A model generated the notes under the pieces. It saw nothing but the letters and a program-made list of their open reading frames with translations, had not been told where the DNA came from and made no database searches. Shown one piece after another: positions 9,049 to 18,655 of a stretch of DNA of 64,000 nucleotides (position 1 is the first letter of the stretch; each line of letters opens with the position of its first letter). Source of the stretch: an uncultured Ruminococcus sp. (lineage in GTDB: Bacteria; Bacillota; Clostridia; Oscillospirales; Ruminococcaceae); contig UPZA01000004.1 of the NCBI GenBank assembly GCA_900538575.1, positions 171,731-235,730 on the forward strand. The letters are read 5' to 3'. The position numbers and the translations under genes are program-made.

Positions 9049-9528
9049 TCAATTAAGAACCAATATGCCTATATTAAGATATGCTGCGAAAATAGTCCAA
9101 ATAAGATACGGCAGATTGATATATGCGGCAGCCGGACTAATTTTTCTGAAAATCATAATCATAAATATTATCAGTATCAGCAGAATTATGATTACTGCAA
9201 CAGATAATCCCATTTGCTGAAATTTGAAAAATACGATACTCCACAAAAAGTTTACAAATAATTGCAATCCGTATAAAGTCAAAGCGAATTTCTTTTTACT
9301 GTCGCTTGCGTCTGAAACATAAATCATATACGCCGAAACTCCCATAAGAGCGTAAATAAAAAACCAAACTGCCGGAAAAACTGCTGAGGGAGGAGACAAA
9401 GACGGTTTTGTCAGCTCACTGTAATAAGAAAACGCGTTTCCTGTAATAAGTCCTGACAATGCCCCTACCAGTTCTGTAATCACAATAAATATAAGCAGCT
9501 CAGTTAATTGTATCTTTTTCATAATCAC
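9049..9528 (-). CDS. tspO: TspO/MBR family protein
   Basis: A five-helix integral membrane protein of 159 residues, the usual length for the tryptophan-rich sensory/translocator family, which binds porphyrins and related ligands. The conserved segments KPSLSPPSAVFPAVWFFIY, with the proline-rich loop and tryptophan, and LYGLQLFVNFLWSIVFF are visible. It stands alone between the GH5 terminator and the ABC operon. A role in tetrapyrrole or stress handling is known for relatives; nothing here narrows the ligand. Met3 is an equally possible start. Confidence 0.9.
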   Translation of the reverse strand: MIMKKIQLTELLIFIVITELVGALSGLITGNAFSYYSELTKPSLSPPSAVFPAVWFFIYALMGVSAYMIYVSDASDSKKKFALTLYGLQLFVNFLWSIVFFKFQQMGLSVAVIIILLILIIFMIMIFRKISPAAAYINLPYLIWTIFAAYLNIGILVLN

Positions 9529-9601
9529 TCCTGTTAAATATTAATTTTAATATATTTAAATTTATGCGGCTTATATATAATTAATTCGTATTTTACTATG
9601 A

Positions 9602-9626
9602 ATAAAAAACGGCGGCAAATGCCGCC
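9602..9626 (-). terminator. Terminator of the ABC exporter operon
   Basis: GGCGGC-AAAT-GCCGCC at 9611-9626, followed on the minus strand by GTTTTTTATT. It lies just after the permease stop. Confidence 0.85.
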
Positions 9627-9635
9627 TCGCATATA

Positions 9636-10544
9636 TTAATTAGCTTTTCTGCCTTTCCAGACGTTAAGAACGATATAAATTGCTATTAAAATAATAACTG
9701 AAACTCCAAGAATTAAATACATTGAAGTAATACTTACGTCATTTCCGAAAAAATATAGATTGCAGTCAACTAAATCCTTAATTCCGTTTATAACTTCTGA
9801 TGGAAATCCCTGATTTTCCATTTCCTCAAAAACGCCGCGAAGAGCATGATTTCTCATAAGAGAAGTACCGTATGTTCCGGGCAGAAAAGAAATTACCTTT
9901 TGAAGCCCTTCCCCGAACTGGGATATAGGCATATAGGCTCCGCATATAAATCCGTATCCTGCGCTTATAATAGTACCAACTGCCGACATTTGTCCCTGTG
10001 ACGACAGAAAAAAATTAACTATACTTGACAAGGCGGCGCCAAACATAACCAATAAAAATATGTCAAGCATTATAAAAATAATATCTGTAATCGACAAATA
10101 CCAGCCTGTATTTGCTATGTATACCAGTGAAGCTGCGGCGGCAACAATGCAAATAATAAGAGTAGTCAATACGGTGGAAATATAATATCCTAAAGCTAAT
10201 GTTGAGTTTTTAACAGGCGCAATTCCCAAATCATGTCGCGCCCCTGTTACCTTATCCTGAACCATAAGCATATTGGAACAGAATGAAACTGTAACACAGC
10301 AAACCGCAAGCAAAGAGGAAAAAAGCTGTCCTCCTACGCAACCGTTTATTAACTTATCCGGCGCTGTAAAACCGTTTCCCATATTTTCCAAGCTTCCGCT
10401 GAAAGTGTCACGGTAAACATTATTTAAAAATGTAGAATAAAGAAACAGAAGTATCAGCGGCGTTATAAGGGAAGTAAAAAACATCCCCTTATCTTTAAAA
10501 AACAGCTTAGTATCTCGTTTTATAAGAGCCTTCAGTTTACTCAT
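9636..10544 (-). CDS. ABC-2 type transporter permease
   Basis: A 302-residue membrane subunit with six hydrophobic segments, the first near residues 24-44 and the last near 275-295. The DKGMFFTSLITPLILLFLY opening and the SSQGQMSAVGTIISAGYGF segment are typical of ABC-2 (DrrB-like) permeases. Its start overlaps the ATPase stop by 4 bases, so the two make one exporter. Relatives move drugs, lipids or polysaccharide precursors; the substrate here cannot be read from the sequence. Confidence 0.9.
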   Translation of the reverse strand: MSKLKALIKRDTKLFFKDKGMFFTSLITPLILLFLYSTFLNNVYRDTFSGSLENMGNGFTAPDKLINGCVGGQLFSSLLAVCCVTVSFCSNMLMVQDKVTGARHDLGIAPVKNSTLALGYYISTVLTTLIICIVAAAASLVYIANTGWYLSITDIIFIMLDIFLLVMFGAALSSIVNFFLSSQGQMSAVGTIISAGYGFICGAYMPISQFGEGLQKVISFLPGTYGTSLMRNHALRGVFEEMENQGFPSEVINGIKDLVDCNLYFFGNDVSITSMYLILGVSVIILIAIYIVLNVWKGRKAN

Positions 10545-11452
10545 TTTTCTGATCCTCCCAAAAGTTTTTTACCTGTAACCGAGAGAAAAACATCGTCCAT
10601 TTTACCCTTTACAATTTCATAATCCTCAAAAATTTCCGGGTACTTTATTATAAGCTTCGTTGCCTCCGATGTATTTGGCACCGCAATACGATATGCTCCC
10701 CTTAAATATTCATAATCTGAAAATCTCTTTTTTACCTGTTTCTCGTCAACTCCGTAAAGAGTAATAAAATCTCCGGTATACTCGTTTTTCAATTCACGGG
10801 GAGTACCCTCTGCTGAAATTCTTCCACCGTCTAAAATAACAACATAATCGGCGTCTGACGCTTCTTCCATATAATGCGTCGTTAAAAATACAGTCATTTT
10901 ATTTTTATCCTTTAAACCTGAAATTACATTCCAAAGTAATTTTCTTGTCTGAGGATCAAGTCCCGTTGTCGGCTCGTCCAGGATAAGTATTTTCGGTTCA
11001 TGAAGCAACGCACGCGCAACATCAATTCTGCGCCTCTGTCCGCCGGAAAGCTTTCCGACAGCTCTTCCAAGTAAATCATCAAATTCAAGAAGCTGTGAAA
11101 GCTCTGAAAGTCTGTTCTTAAAGGCTTTACCGTTTATACCGTAAAGAGCCGCACGACTTTCCAAATTGTCCTTGACAGTCAAAGCCTTATCAAGTACCGA
11201 ATTCTGAAATACCACACCCAATTTATTTTTTATTTTACTCATATCAAAATCAAGATCCAAATCGTCTATTATAACCTTTCCTGAATCCTTAGCAAGCTGA
11301 CCGCACATAATAGATATTGCAGTGCTTTTGCCCGCACCGTTTACTCCCAGAAACGCAAACAGCTCTCCCTCTTTGACCTTAAGACTCAGGTCCTGTACAG
11401 CCCTTACCTCGCCGAAGCTCTTATTAAGATTACTTATTTTTATAATATTCAT
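10541..11452 (-). CDS. ABC transporter ATP-binding protein (DrrA-like)
   Basis: The 303-residue nucleotide-binding subunit of the exporter. It shows Walker A GVNGAGKST (about residues 37-45), a Q-loop (VVFQNS), the signature LSGGQRRRID (about 139-148), Walker B KILILDEPTTGLD and the switch His in LTTHYMEEA. The C-terminal 80 residues are the divergent tail common in DrrA/NodI-like ATPases. It is the first gene of the pair. ATG 11452 is preceded by AAGGAAGGA at 11457-11465. Confidence 0.93.
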   Translation of the reverse strand: MNIIKISNLNKSFGEVRAVQDLSLKVKEGELFAFLGVNGAGKSTAISIMCGQLAKDSGKVIIDDLDLDFDMSKIKNKLGVVFQNSVLDKALTVKDNLESRAALYGINGKAFKNRLSELSQLLEFDDLLGRAVGKLSGGQRRRIDVARALLHEPKILILDEPTTGLDPQTRKLLWNVISGLKDKNKMTVFLTTHYMEEASDADYVVILDGGRISAEGTPRELKNEYTGDFITLYGVDEKQVKKRFSDYEYLRGAYRIAVPNTSEATKLIIKYPEIFEDYEIVKGKMDDVFLSVTGKKLLGGSEK

Positions 11453-11654
11453 ATATCCTTCCTTTCAAAGCTTATTATTTTAGTTATTTAACTATACAAC
11501 GTTTTTAAATTTATTCAGGTTTTATGACTATGGCAATTTTATAGTTCAGTTTTCAAATCACATCTATATAAGTATAACATATGATTTATGAAATAGCAAA
11601 TTATAATATTCTTTCTCTAAATGTAAACTTTTTATGAACAAACATAGAAAAGTC

Positions 11655-11683
11655 TTGAAATTTGTAAAAAAATGGTATATAAT
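11655..11683 (+). promoter_or_regulatory. Promoter of a short RNA candidate
   Basis: TTGAAA at 11655-11660, a 17-base spacer and TATAAT at 11678-11683, directed away from the ABC operon and with no ORF downstream on this strand. Confidence 0.7.
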
Positions 11684-11689
11684 TAATTC

Positions 11690-11769
11690 GTAATCTTAAA
11701 AACCCTGAGTTTATAAGATTTCCCTCATTTTTTCAAAATCCCGTCTTAATCTAAGGCGGGATTTTTTTT
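11690..11769 (+). ncRNA. Candidate small RNA of about 80 nt
   Basis: Transcript predicted between the promoter at 11655-11683 and a strong terminator at 11736-11769 (12-bp stem with one G-U pair, 3-base loop, eight T). A first hairpin pairs AATCTTA (11692-11698) with TAAGATT (11714-11720). There is no start codon with a plausible coding frame. The nearest genes on either side (ABC operon, htrA) are on the other strand, so it is not a leader of either. It fills most of the 390-base spacer between them. No known RNA family was recognised. Confidence 0.5.
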
Positions 11770-11772
11770 GCA

Positions 11773-11805
11773 TAAAAAAAGCGGCGTCTGTTTAACACAA
11801 ACGCC
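11773..11805 (-). terminator. Terminator of htrA
   Basis: Nine-bp stem GGCGTCTGT/ACAAACGCC at 11783-11805, followed on the minus strand by GCTTTTTTT. It lies 40 bases past the htrA stop. Confidence 0.8.
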
Positions 11806-11844
11806 TCCGGAAGGATAATTGTTTATATAAAAGATGAAATAATA

Positions 11845-13272
11845 TCAATTTTGAGTAGACTCACTGCCTCCGAATATTTGATCTCCCTGTGTTACTTCCT
11901 CCAAGGTTACATCAATATTAATATCTGCTCCATTCCTTGAAATGTTAAGAGTAATCGTATCTCCCGCATTATGCTCATCCTTTTTCTTGTTAAGCTCGTC
12001 ATCAGTAGATACAGATTCTCCGTTTACGCCGATTATTATATCTCCGGCCTGAATGCCGGCCTTTTCAGCAGCTCCGTTAGGAGTAACTGATCTAACATAA
12101 ACGCCGATAGGCATATTATAAAGAGTCGCCGTATATTCATCTACGTTGCTTACGCTGATACCGATCTGCGGTCTTCCTGTAACATAACCGTAATTAATCA
12201 AATCGTCGATAATTGTCTGAGCCTGAGTCATAGGAATAGCAAATCCGAGACCTTCAACAGAAGCAGAACCTGACGTCGAGTATGTTGACGACATTTTAGC
12301 AGAATTTATTCCTATCACCTGACCATAGCTGTTTACAAGCGGGCCGCCCGAATTACCCGAGTTAATCGCTGCGTCCGTCTGAATAAGGCTCATGTTCTTA
12401 TCGTTTATAGTAATTTCACGATTCAGCGCAGAAACAATACCGCATGTTACAGAGCCAAAAAGCTCGAATCCAAGCGGATTACCAATGGCAATAACAAGCT
12501 CTCCTACCTGAAGATCGTCGCTGCTGCCAAATTCGGCTGCCTGAAGATCCTTTGCGTCAACCTTTAAAACGGCTATATCGGTATCCTCGTCATAGCCCTT
12601 TATTGTAGCCTCATACTCGGTTTTATCAGACATAAGTACTGAAACCGAGCTTGCTACGCCGTATCCGTATTCTGTGTCGTTAATAACATGGGCGTTAGTA
12701 ATAATATATCCGTCCGAGGTCATTACAATACCTGTACCAGTTGCAGTTGCCGGCTGAGTCTGAGTCTGCCCCTGACCGAAAAACCATCCGCCCGACGTGT
12801 CTCCGCCGGTCGTTGTAAATTCAGAGGATATTCCTACTACCGCAGGCATAACCTTTTCAACCGCCTCCGGTATAGTCAGACCGTCTGATCTTGCAGCAAG
12901 CTGAAGCCAGCTCTTGCTTTCGCCTGTCGCTTTATTTGACGTCTGCGACGATGAATTATCGTCATCACCGGAATCTTCTTTTTTGTCGGTTTGAGAGCTA
13001 CTTGACCTGCTGAAAAAACCGTCAAGCTTGTCATTGCTGTCCAGATACCTGTAGCACTGTATCGAACCTGCTGAAATTACAGCCGCGCATACTGCAAAAG
13101 CAATAACCTTTGTAAACACATGTTTTTTCTTTTTGGGCTTTTCAATATCGGGACCGTTGGACTGCGCATTGTTTTCCTTCGGATAATTATAGCTGAAAGA
13201 ACTATGATTATTCTGATCTTCCGAATTATTCTGAACGTTATCTTCAGGACGGTTAAAATCGTTATCTAACAT
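11845..13272 (-). CDS. htrA: HtrA/DegP-like membrane-anchored serine protease with PDZ domain
   Basis: A surface quality-control protease of 475 residues. A hydrophilic N-terminal tail precedes one membrane helix (about residues 50-70), then a Ser/Asp-rich linker. The trypsin-like domain has its triad: His in TNAHVI (about 195), Asp in DTDIAVLKV (about 230) and Ser in NSGNSGGPLV (about 307). One PDZ domain follows (about 365-460, with GAAEKAGIQAGDIIIGVNG). It matches the Firmicutes HtrA/YyxA layout with a cytoplasmic tail and external protease. ATG 13272 is preceded by AAAGGAAG. It has its own terminator. TATAAT-like boxes lie upstream near 13315-13330. Confidence 0.95.
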   Translation of the reverse strand: MLDNDFNRPEDNVQNNSEDQNNHSSFSYNYPKENNAQSNGPDIEKPKKKKHVFTKVIAFAVCAAVISAGSIQCYRYLDSNDKLDGFFSRSSSSQTDKKEDSGDDDNSSSQTSNKATGESKSWLQLAARSDGLTIPEAVEKVMPAVVGISSEFTTTGGDTSGGWFFGQGQTQTQPATATGTGIVMTSDGYIITNAHVINDTEYGYGVASSVSVLMSDKTEYEATIKGYDEDTDIAVLKVDAKDLQAAEFGSSDDLQVGELVIAIGNPLGFELFGSVTCGIVSALNREITINDKNMSLIQTDAAINSGNSGGPLVNSYGQVIGINSAKMSSTYSTSGSASVEGLGFAIPMTQAQTIIDDLINYGYVTGRPQIGISVSNVDEYTATLYNMPIGVYVRSVTPNGAAEKAGIQAGDIIIGVNGESVSTDDELNKKKDEHNAGDTITLNISRNGADINIDVTLEEVTQGDQIFGGSESTQN

Positions 13273-13448
13273 AATAAAACTTCCTTTCTATGTAAAGCAT
13301 AATTGTTTTTTGTGTATGATTATATTATACTTTTTTGTGTGAAAACTATATGATAGCCTACAGAAAAAAATGTAAAAGGCCTGTGCTGAAAATACTTATG
13401 CACAGTGTGCGGCATATAATTAATAACGCTTTACAAATTTATAAGCTA

Positions 13449-16052
13449 TTATGACTCAGATATTTCTATTTCGCTTCCAACAGAAGTTTTATACACTTTA
13501 ATTTTTTTGTCTATTCTGTTCTTAAGCTCTCCGACGTGAGAAATAATTCCTATAAGACGTTTCCCCCCCGCAAGTCTATCAAGAAGATCCAAAGTCTGAT
13601 TCAAAGAATTGTCGTCAAGCGTTCCGAAGCCCTCGTCAATAAACATTGAATCAATCTGAATACCGCCTCTGTTTTCCTGAACAATATCTGACAGACCAAG
13701 CGCAAGAGCAAGAGCTGCAAGAAATGATTCTCCCCCTGAAAGAGTGCTTACGTCTCTCCATTGGCCAGTTTTCCTGTCCAATACCTCAAGCTCCAATCCG
13801 GACTGGCGGCGTAAATCCTTCGTTCTTTCGCTGCATTTAAGAACAAAGGCGTCGTCGGTAAGCAGTTTTAGTCTTTTGTTGGCGCATGATATAATCTGCC
13901 TGAAATAATATCTCTGAACATATGCTTCAAACCTTATTTTAGATTTCCCGCCTCCCTGCTGACCGCTTGCCGTCTTATAAAGATCATTAATAATTCCCCA
14001 ATCGTTCCTTATAATCTTCTGTTTTTCAATCAGCCTTTTCATATTTTTTACTACACTGGCATTAATATCCAATCTTGTCCTAACAGAAGATATCTGTTCT
14101 GAAATATTTTTTAACTTGTCTGATATTTCTGATTTTTCTTTTTCCAAAGTCGCTATATCAACTCTGATTTTTTTTAGAGTAATCCTTTTCAGTTCCTTTA
14201 TGCTCGATTCAAGTATATTAACGGACGAATTATAGTTTTCAATTTCCCTTTCATACTTTTCTATTATTTCCGGATCAAGCTTAGACGATTCATAAGCTTC
14301 CGTGCTGTCGAATCTGCTTTGAGATAAAGCGTTTTCAAAGTCCATTAAATAGCGCTTTTCTTCTTTTTGAAGCCGTTCAAGCTCGCTTTTATTGAAGCTT
14401 TTTCTCTCATCAAGCTTAAGTCCGTTCTGCATTTCATTATTATAGACGCTTTCCGCTTTTTTTAAATTTTCTTCAGTATTTTCTATTTGCTTTTTTATTT
14501 CACTCAAATTCTTTAATAAAGCTTCCTCTGATTGTTCTTTTATAATTTCATTCTTCTCAATATTTTCAACGGCAGCCTTAAACAAAGCGCACTCTTCCGA
14601 ACACTTTTTATAGGTTTCTCTGAGCCTTACTGCCGATTCCTCCAATTCGTTTACAGCAGACTGCGACGGCGTATCTTCAGATAAACCGGCAGGTCTTGGG
14701 TGACTATCTGATCCACACACGGGGCAAGGCTTGCCGTTTTCAAGCCTTTCTGCAAGCAATCCCGCCTGACCTAATATAAACGCGTCAAGCGCCTTACGGT
14801 ATTCTTTATCAGCAGACTCGCTTTTTTCTCTTAGATTTAAAAGCCTTTCCGACGTCTGCGCATACTTTTTTCTGTTTTCGTTAAGCTGCCTAAATAACGG
14901 CAAGGCATTTTCCAGTATGGTATATTTTCTGCGCAGCTCGTCAAGACATTCCGATTCTCGTTTAGCCGCTTTATACTTTTCAGATGCGGTATATAATTTA
15001 TTTTTGTGCTCAGATTCCTGCTGCTCAAGCATAATGCGTTCATTATTCTTTTGGGATAATGATCGCCTCTTATCCTCAAGAAGTTTTTCATGAATTAATA
15101 TCTGTCCAGCCTGTTTTGCATTACTTATTTCTATAGCCTTTTTATTCATAGCGTCTGATTTTTGAAGGCAATCACTTAATTCTTTATTCTTTTTTTCAAG
15201 CTCTTCCAATTTTAAATTTAGCTCTCGCCCCTCGGCTATAAGCCTTATATGATGATCGTTAGATTCTGAAAGCTCGTCTTTTTTTAAAATCATTTTTTTA
15301 AGAAGAGAAGTATATTTAATATTGTCCTTAGTCAAAAAATCAAGATACGCCTCAGCGCAGACTTCGTCGCTTTTATCAATCTCCCCTGAGTCTGTGATTC
15401 CCCTGCTCATTTCATTTTTTAATTCCCATGTAATTTTTTCAGACTGTGATTCCAAATCCGCGTCAATTTCTTTAAGCTTCTGCTGAAATCTGTCATACAG
15501 TGAGGTATTAAACAGCTTTTGAAATATCTGTTTTCTATCGTCGCTTTTATTATTAATAATTTTCAGGAAATCTCCCTGAGCTATCATAACAGTCTGTGAA
15601 AACTGATTCCGGTTCAGCCCTATGATTTCTTCAATTTTCTTACCGGCCTCGTCGGTTTTTGTCCAAACGGAACCGTTTGATAAATCTGTAAGAACAGCCT
15701 CATGCTGGGTGACAATCATACCACCGGAACGTCCTCGCTTGCTCAGTCTTTCATAAGACGGGGATCTTCTTATTTCATAATGTTTTCCATGCTGTTCAAA
15801 TTCAAAAATAACATAAGTCTCAGCGGAAGACAAGGCGAAATCGGAACGAAAGGATTTTACGCTTCTTCTGTCGCGTCCTCCGCTTGCCTCTCCGTAAAGA
15901 GCAAATGAAATAGCGTCGAAAATGGTAGTCTTGCCTGAACCGGTATCCCCTGTTATCAAATACACCCCGCATTTTCCGATTTTAGTAAAATCAATCTCCG
16001 TCATTTCAGCAAAAGGCCCGAACGCCGACATTATAAGCTTCAAAGGTTTCAT
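13449..16052 (-). CDS. sbcC: Exonuclease SbcC (SMC-like ATPase)
   Basis: The ATPase and coiled-coil subunit of the SbcCD nuclease, which cuts DNA hairpins and processes blocked ends. It has 867 residues, a little short for the family (about 1000). Walker A TGDTGSGKTTIF lies near residues 34-45. Two long coiled coils flank a zinc hook CPVCGS near 444. The ABC signature LSGGESFLAALALALGL is near 770 and Walker B MFIDEGFGTLD near 805. Its ATG overlaps the sbcD stop (ATGA), the usual coupling. The shorter coiled coils are a plain length difference; no frame break is visible. Confidence 0.95.
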   Translation of the reverse strand: MKPLKLIMSAFGPFAEMTEIDFTKIGKCGVYLITGDTGSGKTTIFDAISFALYGEASGGRDRRSVKSFRSDFALSSAETYVIFEFEQHGKHYEIRRSPSYERLSKRGRSGGMIVTQHEAVLTDLSNGSVWTKTDEAGKKIEEIIGLNRNQFSQTVMIAQGDFLKIINNKSDDRKQIFQKLFNTSLYDRFQQKLKEIDADLESQSEKITWELKNEMSRGITDSGEIDKSDEVCAEAYLDFLTKDNIKYTSLLKKMILKKDELSESNDHHIRLIAEGRELNLKLEELEKKNKELSDCLQKSDAMNKKAIEISNAKQAGQILIHEKLLEDKRRSLSQKNNERIMLEQQESEHKNKLYTASEKYKAAKRESECLDELRRKYTILENALPLFRQLNENRKKYAQTSERLLNLREKSESADKEYRKALDAFILGQAGLLAERLENGKPCPVCGSDSHPRPAGLSEDTPSQSAVNELEESAVRLRETYKKCSEECALFKAAVENIEKNEIIKEQSEEALLKNLSEIKKQIENTEENLKKAESVYNNEMQNGLKLDERKSFNKSELERLQKEEKRYLMDFENALSQSRFDSTEAYESSKLDPEIIEKYEREIENYNSSVNILESSIKELKRITLKKIRVDIATLEKEKSEISDKLKNISEQISSVRTRLDINASVVKNMKRLIEKQKIIRNDWGIINDLYKTASGQQGGGKSKIRFEAYVQRYYFRQIISCANKRLKLLTDDAFVLKCSERTKDLRRQSGLELEVLDRKTGQWRDVSTLSGGESFLAALALALGLSDIVQENRGGIQIDSMFIDEGFGTLDDNSLNQTLDLLDRLAGGKRLIGIISHVGELKNRIDKKIKVYKTSVGSEIEISES

Positions 16053-17164
16053 TCCACCGTCTCCTCAAGATCATTAAATATTTCCCTAATTATTTCAAGC
16101 TGCTTTTCACTTGGATAAACTCCATTATTCTGAAGCGCATAAAAATCACCAAACAATTCCTCAGGACTTTTATTTTCTATTGATTCTTCCGAATAAACGT
16201 CCGTTTCATACGAGGTCTTAGAGTTATCTATACTGAATTTCAGCATATTCGGGAATACGCTTCTCAGGGCTATTCTGGCGTCGGGTGAAACCGTTTCATC
16301 TGTAATTATAACTCGTATGTAATCCTCGGTATAGCTTTTATTCATTAATTCCTCAAAGCTTCCTTTTATGGTCTTTACATCGTGAGGAAGTATTATCGGC
16401 GCCGTATTAATCTTTATATCATTTTTTCCCTTAACCTCAACTACGGTAAAGGATTTTTTGTGAAATTCCTCCGACAGTGAATATTTAAGCGGAGAACCGG
16501 CATATCTTACCGTTTCTTTGCCGCACCGCTGCGACTGATGAAGATGCCCTAAAGCGACATAATCAAAAATATCAAAAATTTCTGCGCTTACGCTGTCCAG
16601 TCCTCCGATAGCAAATTCTTCGGAATCACAAGTTTTGCCGCCAGTTATAAACTGATGGCATACCAATATATTAAATCGATTTTCATCAATATACGAGTTT
16701 TCTATAACGGTTTTCACTGCTTGTTCATAGGAAAGCTGCTGCTTCTCCGGATAAAACTGTTTTACATTAGCCGGTTTAATGAATGGAAGCAGATGTATTG
16801 TGATTTTATTATCCTCGTCTATGCTCTGCAGCTTTCCCGAAAAAGGTTCGGGAGCATATATTCCGCTCTTTTTAATTATAGAAGAATAATATGATATTCT
16901 TTCAGGAGAATCATGATTTCCGCTTATCATATAAATTTTTGAACCGATATTTGATAAATCCGTAATAAAATTATTAAATAATTTCATGGCTTCTGCTGAG
17001 GGAACAGATTTGTCATAAATATCCCCCGCAATTATCACGCCCTCGCACTTTTGTAACATATAGGCGTCAACAGCCTGTTTTAAAACCTCCCTCTGATCAT
17101 CAATAAGACTGTAATCATTAAGACGCTTACCAAGATGAAGATCAGAAATATGAAGTAGCTTCAT
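16049..17164 (-). CDS. sbcD: Exonuclease SbcD (Mre11-like nuclease)
   Basis: The metallophosphoesterase subunit of SbcCD, 371 residues from ATG 17164. The metal-binding motifs are in order: DLHLGKRL (residues 8-15), GDIYD (about 50), GNHDSPERI (about 85), CHQF (about 170) and GHLHQ (about 210). The frame is open further upstream to 17311, but the product of family length starts MKLLHISDLHLG, and GGAG sits 6 bases before this ATG. It forms an operon with sbcC (4-base overlap). The 18 bases before the start (17166-17183) are identical to those before spoIVA. Confidence 0.95.
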   Translation of the reverse strand: MKLLHISDLHLGKRLNDYSLIDDQREVLKQAVDAYMLQKCEGVIIAGDIYDKSVPSAEAMKLFNNFITDLSNIGSKIYMISGNHDSPERISYYSSIIKKSGIYAPEPFSGKLQSIDEDNKITIHLLPFIKPANVKQFYPEKQQLSYEQAVKTVIENSYIDENRFNILVCHQFITGGKTCDSEEFAIGGLDSVSAEIFDIFDYVALGHLHQSQRCGKETVRYAGSPLKYSLSEEFHKKSFTVVEVKGKNDIKINTAPIILPHDVKTIKGSFEELMNKSYTEDYIRVIITDETVSPDARIALRSVFPNMLKFSIDNSKTSYETDVYSEESIENKSPEELFGDFYALQNNGVYPSEKQLEIIREIFNDLEETVE

Positions 17165-17311
17165 TTTAATCTCCGTTCTGCCGGTTAAGGCGATATTGTT
17201 ATTTAAAAATTTCTTAAATAATATTGCGTTATGTCTTTCAGTTATCATTTGGCTGAGGAGGCGTTTTAAAAAGGAGCCGGATTGTTTTTCCCGCCCCATT
17301 AATTTTATCAT

Positions 17312-17557
17312 CCTTTCAGCATGTTTAAATGCCGTATGTATCTTCTTGGAATGTTAATACCTACCATGTAGCCCATTCTCAAAGTATTCAGAAACAATAC
17401 TGAAATCGTCCTTATAAAATTATTTATATCAATATTTTTTGAAAGAAGATATTAATTAGAAAAAATGCCGGTTCAACATTAAATTGAATCGGCTGTTTTA
17501 GTTATTTCCCCAACTGATTTTACATTATATTTTCCTAATAAAACAATATTTATTTTA
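17312..17557. other. Spacer between sbcD and the FkbM gene; imperfect terminator
   Basis: No convincing gene. A 10-bp stem with a 7-base loop at 17467-17493 is flanked by six A on the left (a T run on the minus strand), fitting a terminator for the FkbM gene, though one pair is G-U on plus and a mismatch on minus. The upstream open extension of sbcD (17165-17311) has no family similarity I recognise. Confidence 0.5.
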
Positions 17558-18625
17558 TCATATAACTGCATATAAATTTGTTTCCCATGCAGGTATATAA
17601 AGCTGATGGCGTATATAGAGCTTATATTTGGAATTAAGCTTATGCACAAGCAACGGAAGCTCAAATAAATCTTCATTTCTGTGATAGAGGGCTACCATAA
17701 GCCTGGGATTATATCTCGCTATAGTCTGACATGCGCCCCAGAGCGCTTCCCGCTCTGCTCCTTCAACATCCATTTTTATAAGCGTAGCTTCATTTCCGTT
17801 AAGAATACTGTCTACCGACCTACCCTCAATATATTTTGTTCCTCTGCTAGCAGCAATTGAAGACTGTCTCCCTGATTTTGCACTGAACGGAAGCTGAGTA
17901 TCAATACACCAGGCAGCGTTATTGTATGCGTAAATATGATTTTTTCCTTCAATATTTTTACAGAGCTTTTTGAAGTTTTTCCTGTCTGGCTCCATAGCGT
18001 AAATCCGAACATATCTGTTACGTGTAATTTCAAGCATTTCCAATATTGTATCTCCATTATATGCTCCAAGATCAACATAATGCTCATTCAGATTCGGCTT
18101 AATTATATCACGGTAAATCTCAGTTTTTGTCGCGGTTATATTTTCAAGATGACTTATATCTCCGCTGATTTTAAAATTAATAATTGACGCGAAAACCTTT
18201 CTTGAATAATTATCTGCAAGAAGCTCGTAGACCTCCTGAAGTTTATCAGCGTTTCTTACGCAATACTCATATGTAAACAAACCGCTGCCGATAACAGGCA
18301 CGTCCGGCACATATAGCTTATGCTTTTTTCCAATCATTTTTATTCTGTCTACAAGCTCTTCATATCCGGCAGCAAATGCCAGTACTACTGCAAAATCGGA
18401 TTCACGCTCCTCTACCTCAGAAAGCCTCATAACCCTAAAGCCCTGAAAATAATGCCCTCTTACGAAATCGTCGCTTGCAAAAATTCCTGCTGTTTTTATT
18501 CCGTATTTTTTAAATACTGACATAATTTTAATAGCTCCGTCCCCCATTCCGTAAATATAAACCGGACGGTGTTCCTTTTGAAGCTTTTCCCAGCAGGTTT
18601 CTTTTTCAGTTATAAATTCAAGCAT
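17558..18625 (-). CDS. FkbM-family methyltransferase with N-terminal Rossmann-like domain
   Basis: A 355-residue protein. Residues about 1-110 form a nucleotide-binding-like module (YIYGMGDGAIKIMSVFKKYG, then AGIFASDDF) of the kind found in sugar-modifying enzymes. The C-terminal part, from about 165, is an FkbM SAM-dependent methyltransferase with DLGAYNGDTILEM, YAMEPDRKNF and the LIKMDVEGAE block. Relatives methylate hydroxyls of sugars or other metabolites, often for cell-surface glycans. No glycan cluster is adjacent, so the substrate is unknown. No signal peptide is seen. It appears to be a single-gene unit. Confidence 0.88.
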   Translation of the reverse strand: MLEFITEKETCWEKLQKEHRPVYIYGMGDGAIKIMSVFKKYGIKTAGIFASDDFVRGHYFQGFRVMRLSEVEERESDFAVVLAFAAGYEELVDRIKMIGKKHKLYVPDVPVIGSGLFTYEYCVRNADKLQEVYELLADNYSRKVFASIINFKISGDISHLENITATKTEIYRDIIKPNLNEHYVDLGAYNGDTILEMLEITRNRYVRIYAMEPDRKNFKKLCKNIEGKNHIYAYNNAAWCIDTQLPFSAKSGRQSSIAASRGTKYIEGRSVDSILNGNEATLIKMDVEGAEREALWGACQTIARYNPRLMVALYHRNEDLFELPLLVHKLNSKYKLYIRHQLYIPAWETNLYAVI

Positions 18626-18655
18626 TTTTCCACATCTCTTTTAAAATAATTTCAT

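Noticed and set aside
17479..17676. Small minus-strand frame overlapping the FkbM end
   Set aside because: Runs in another frame through the FkbM coding sequence and its terminator; no SD and no similarity.
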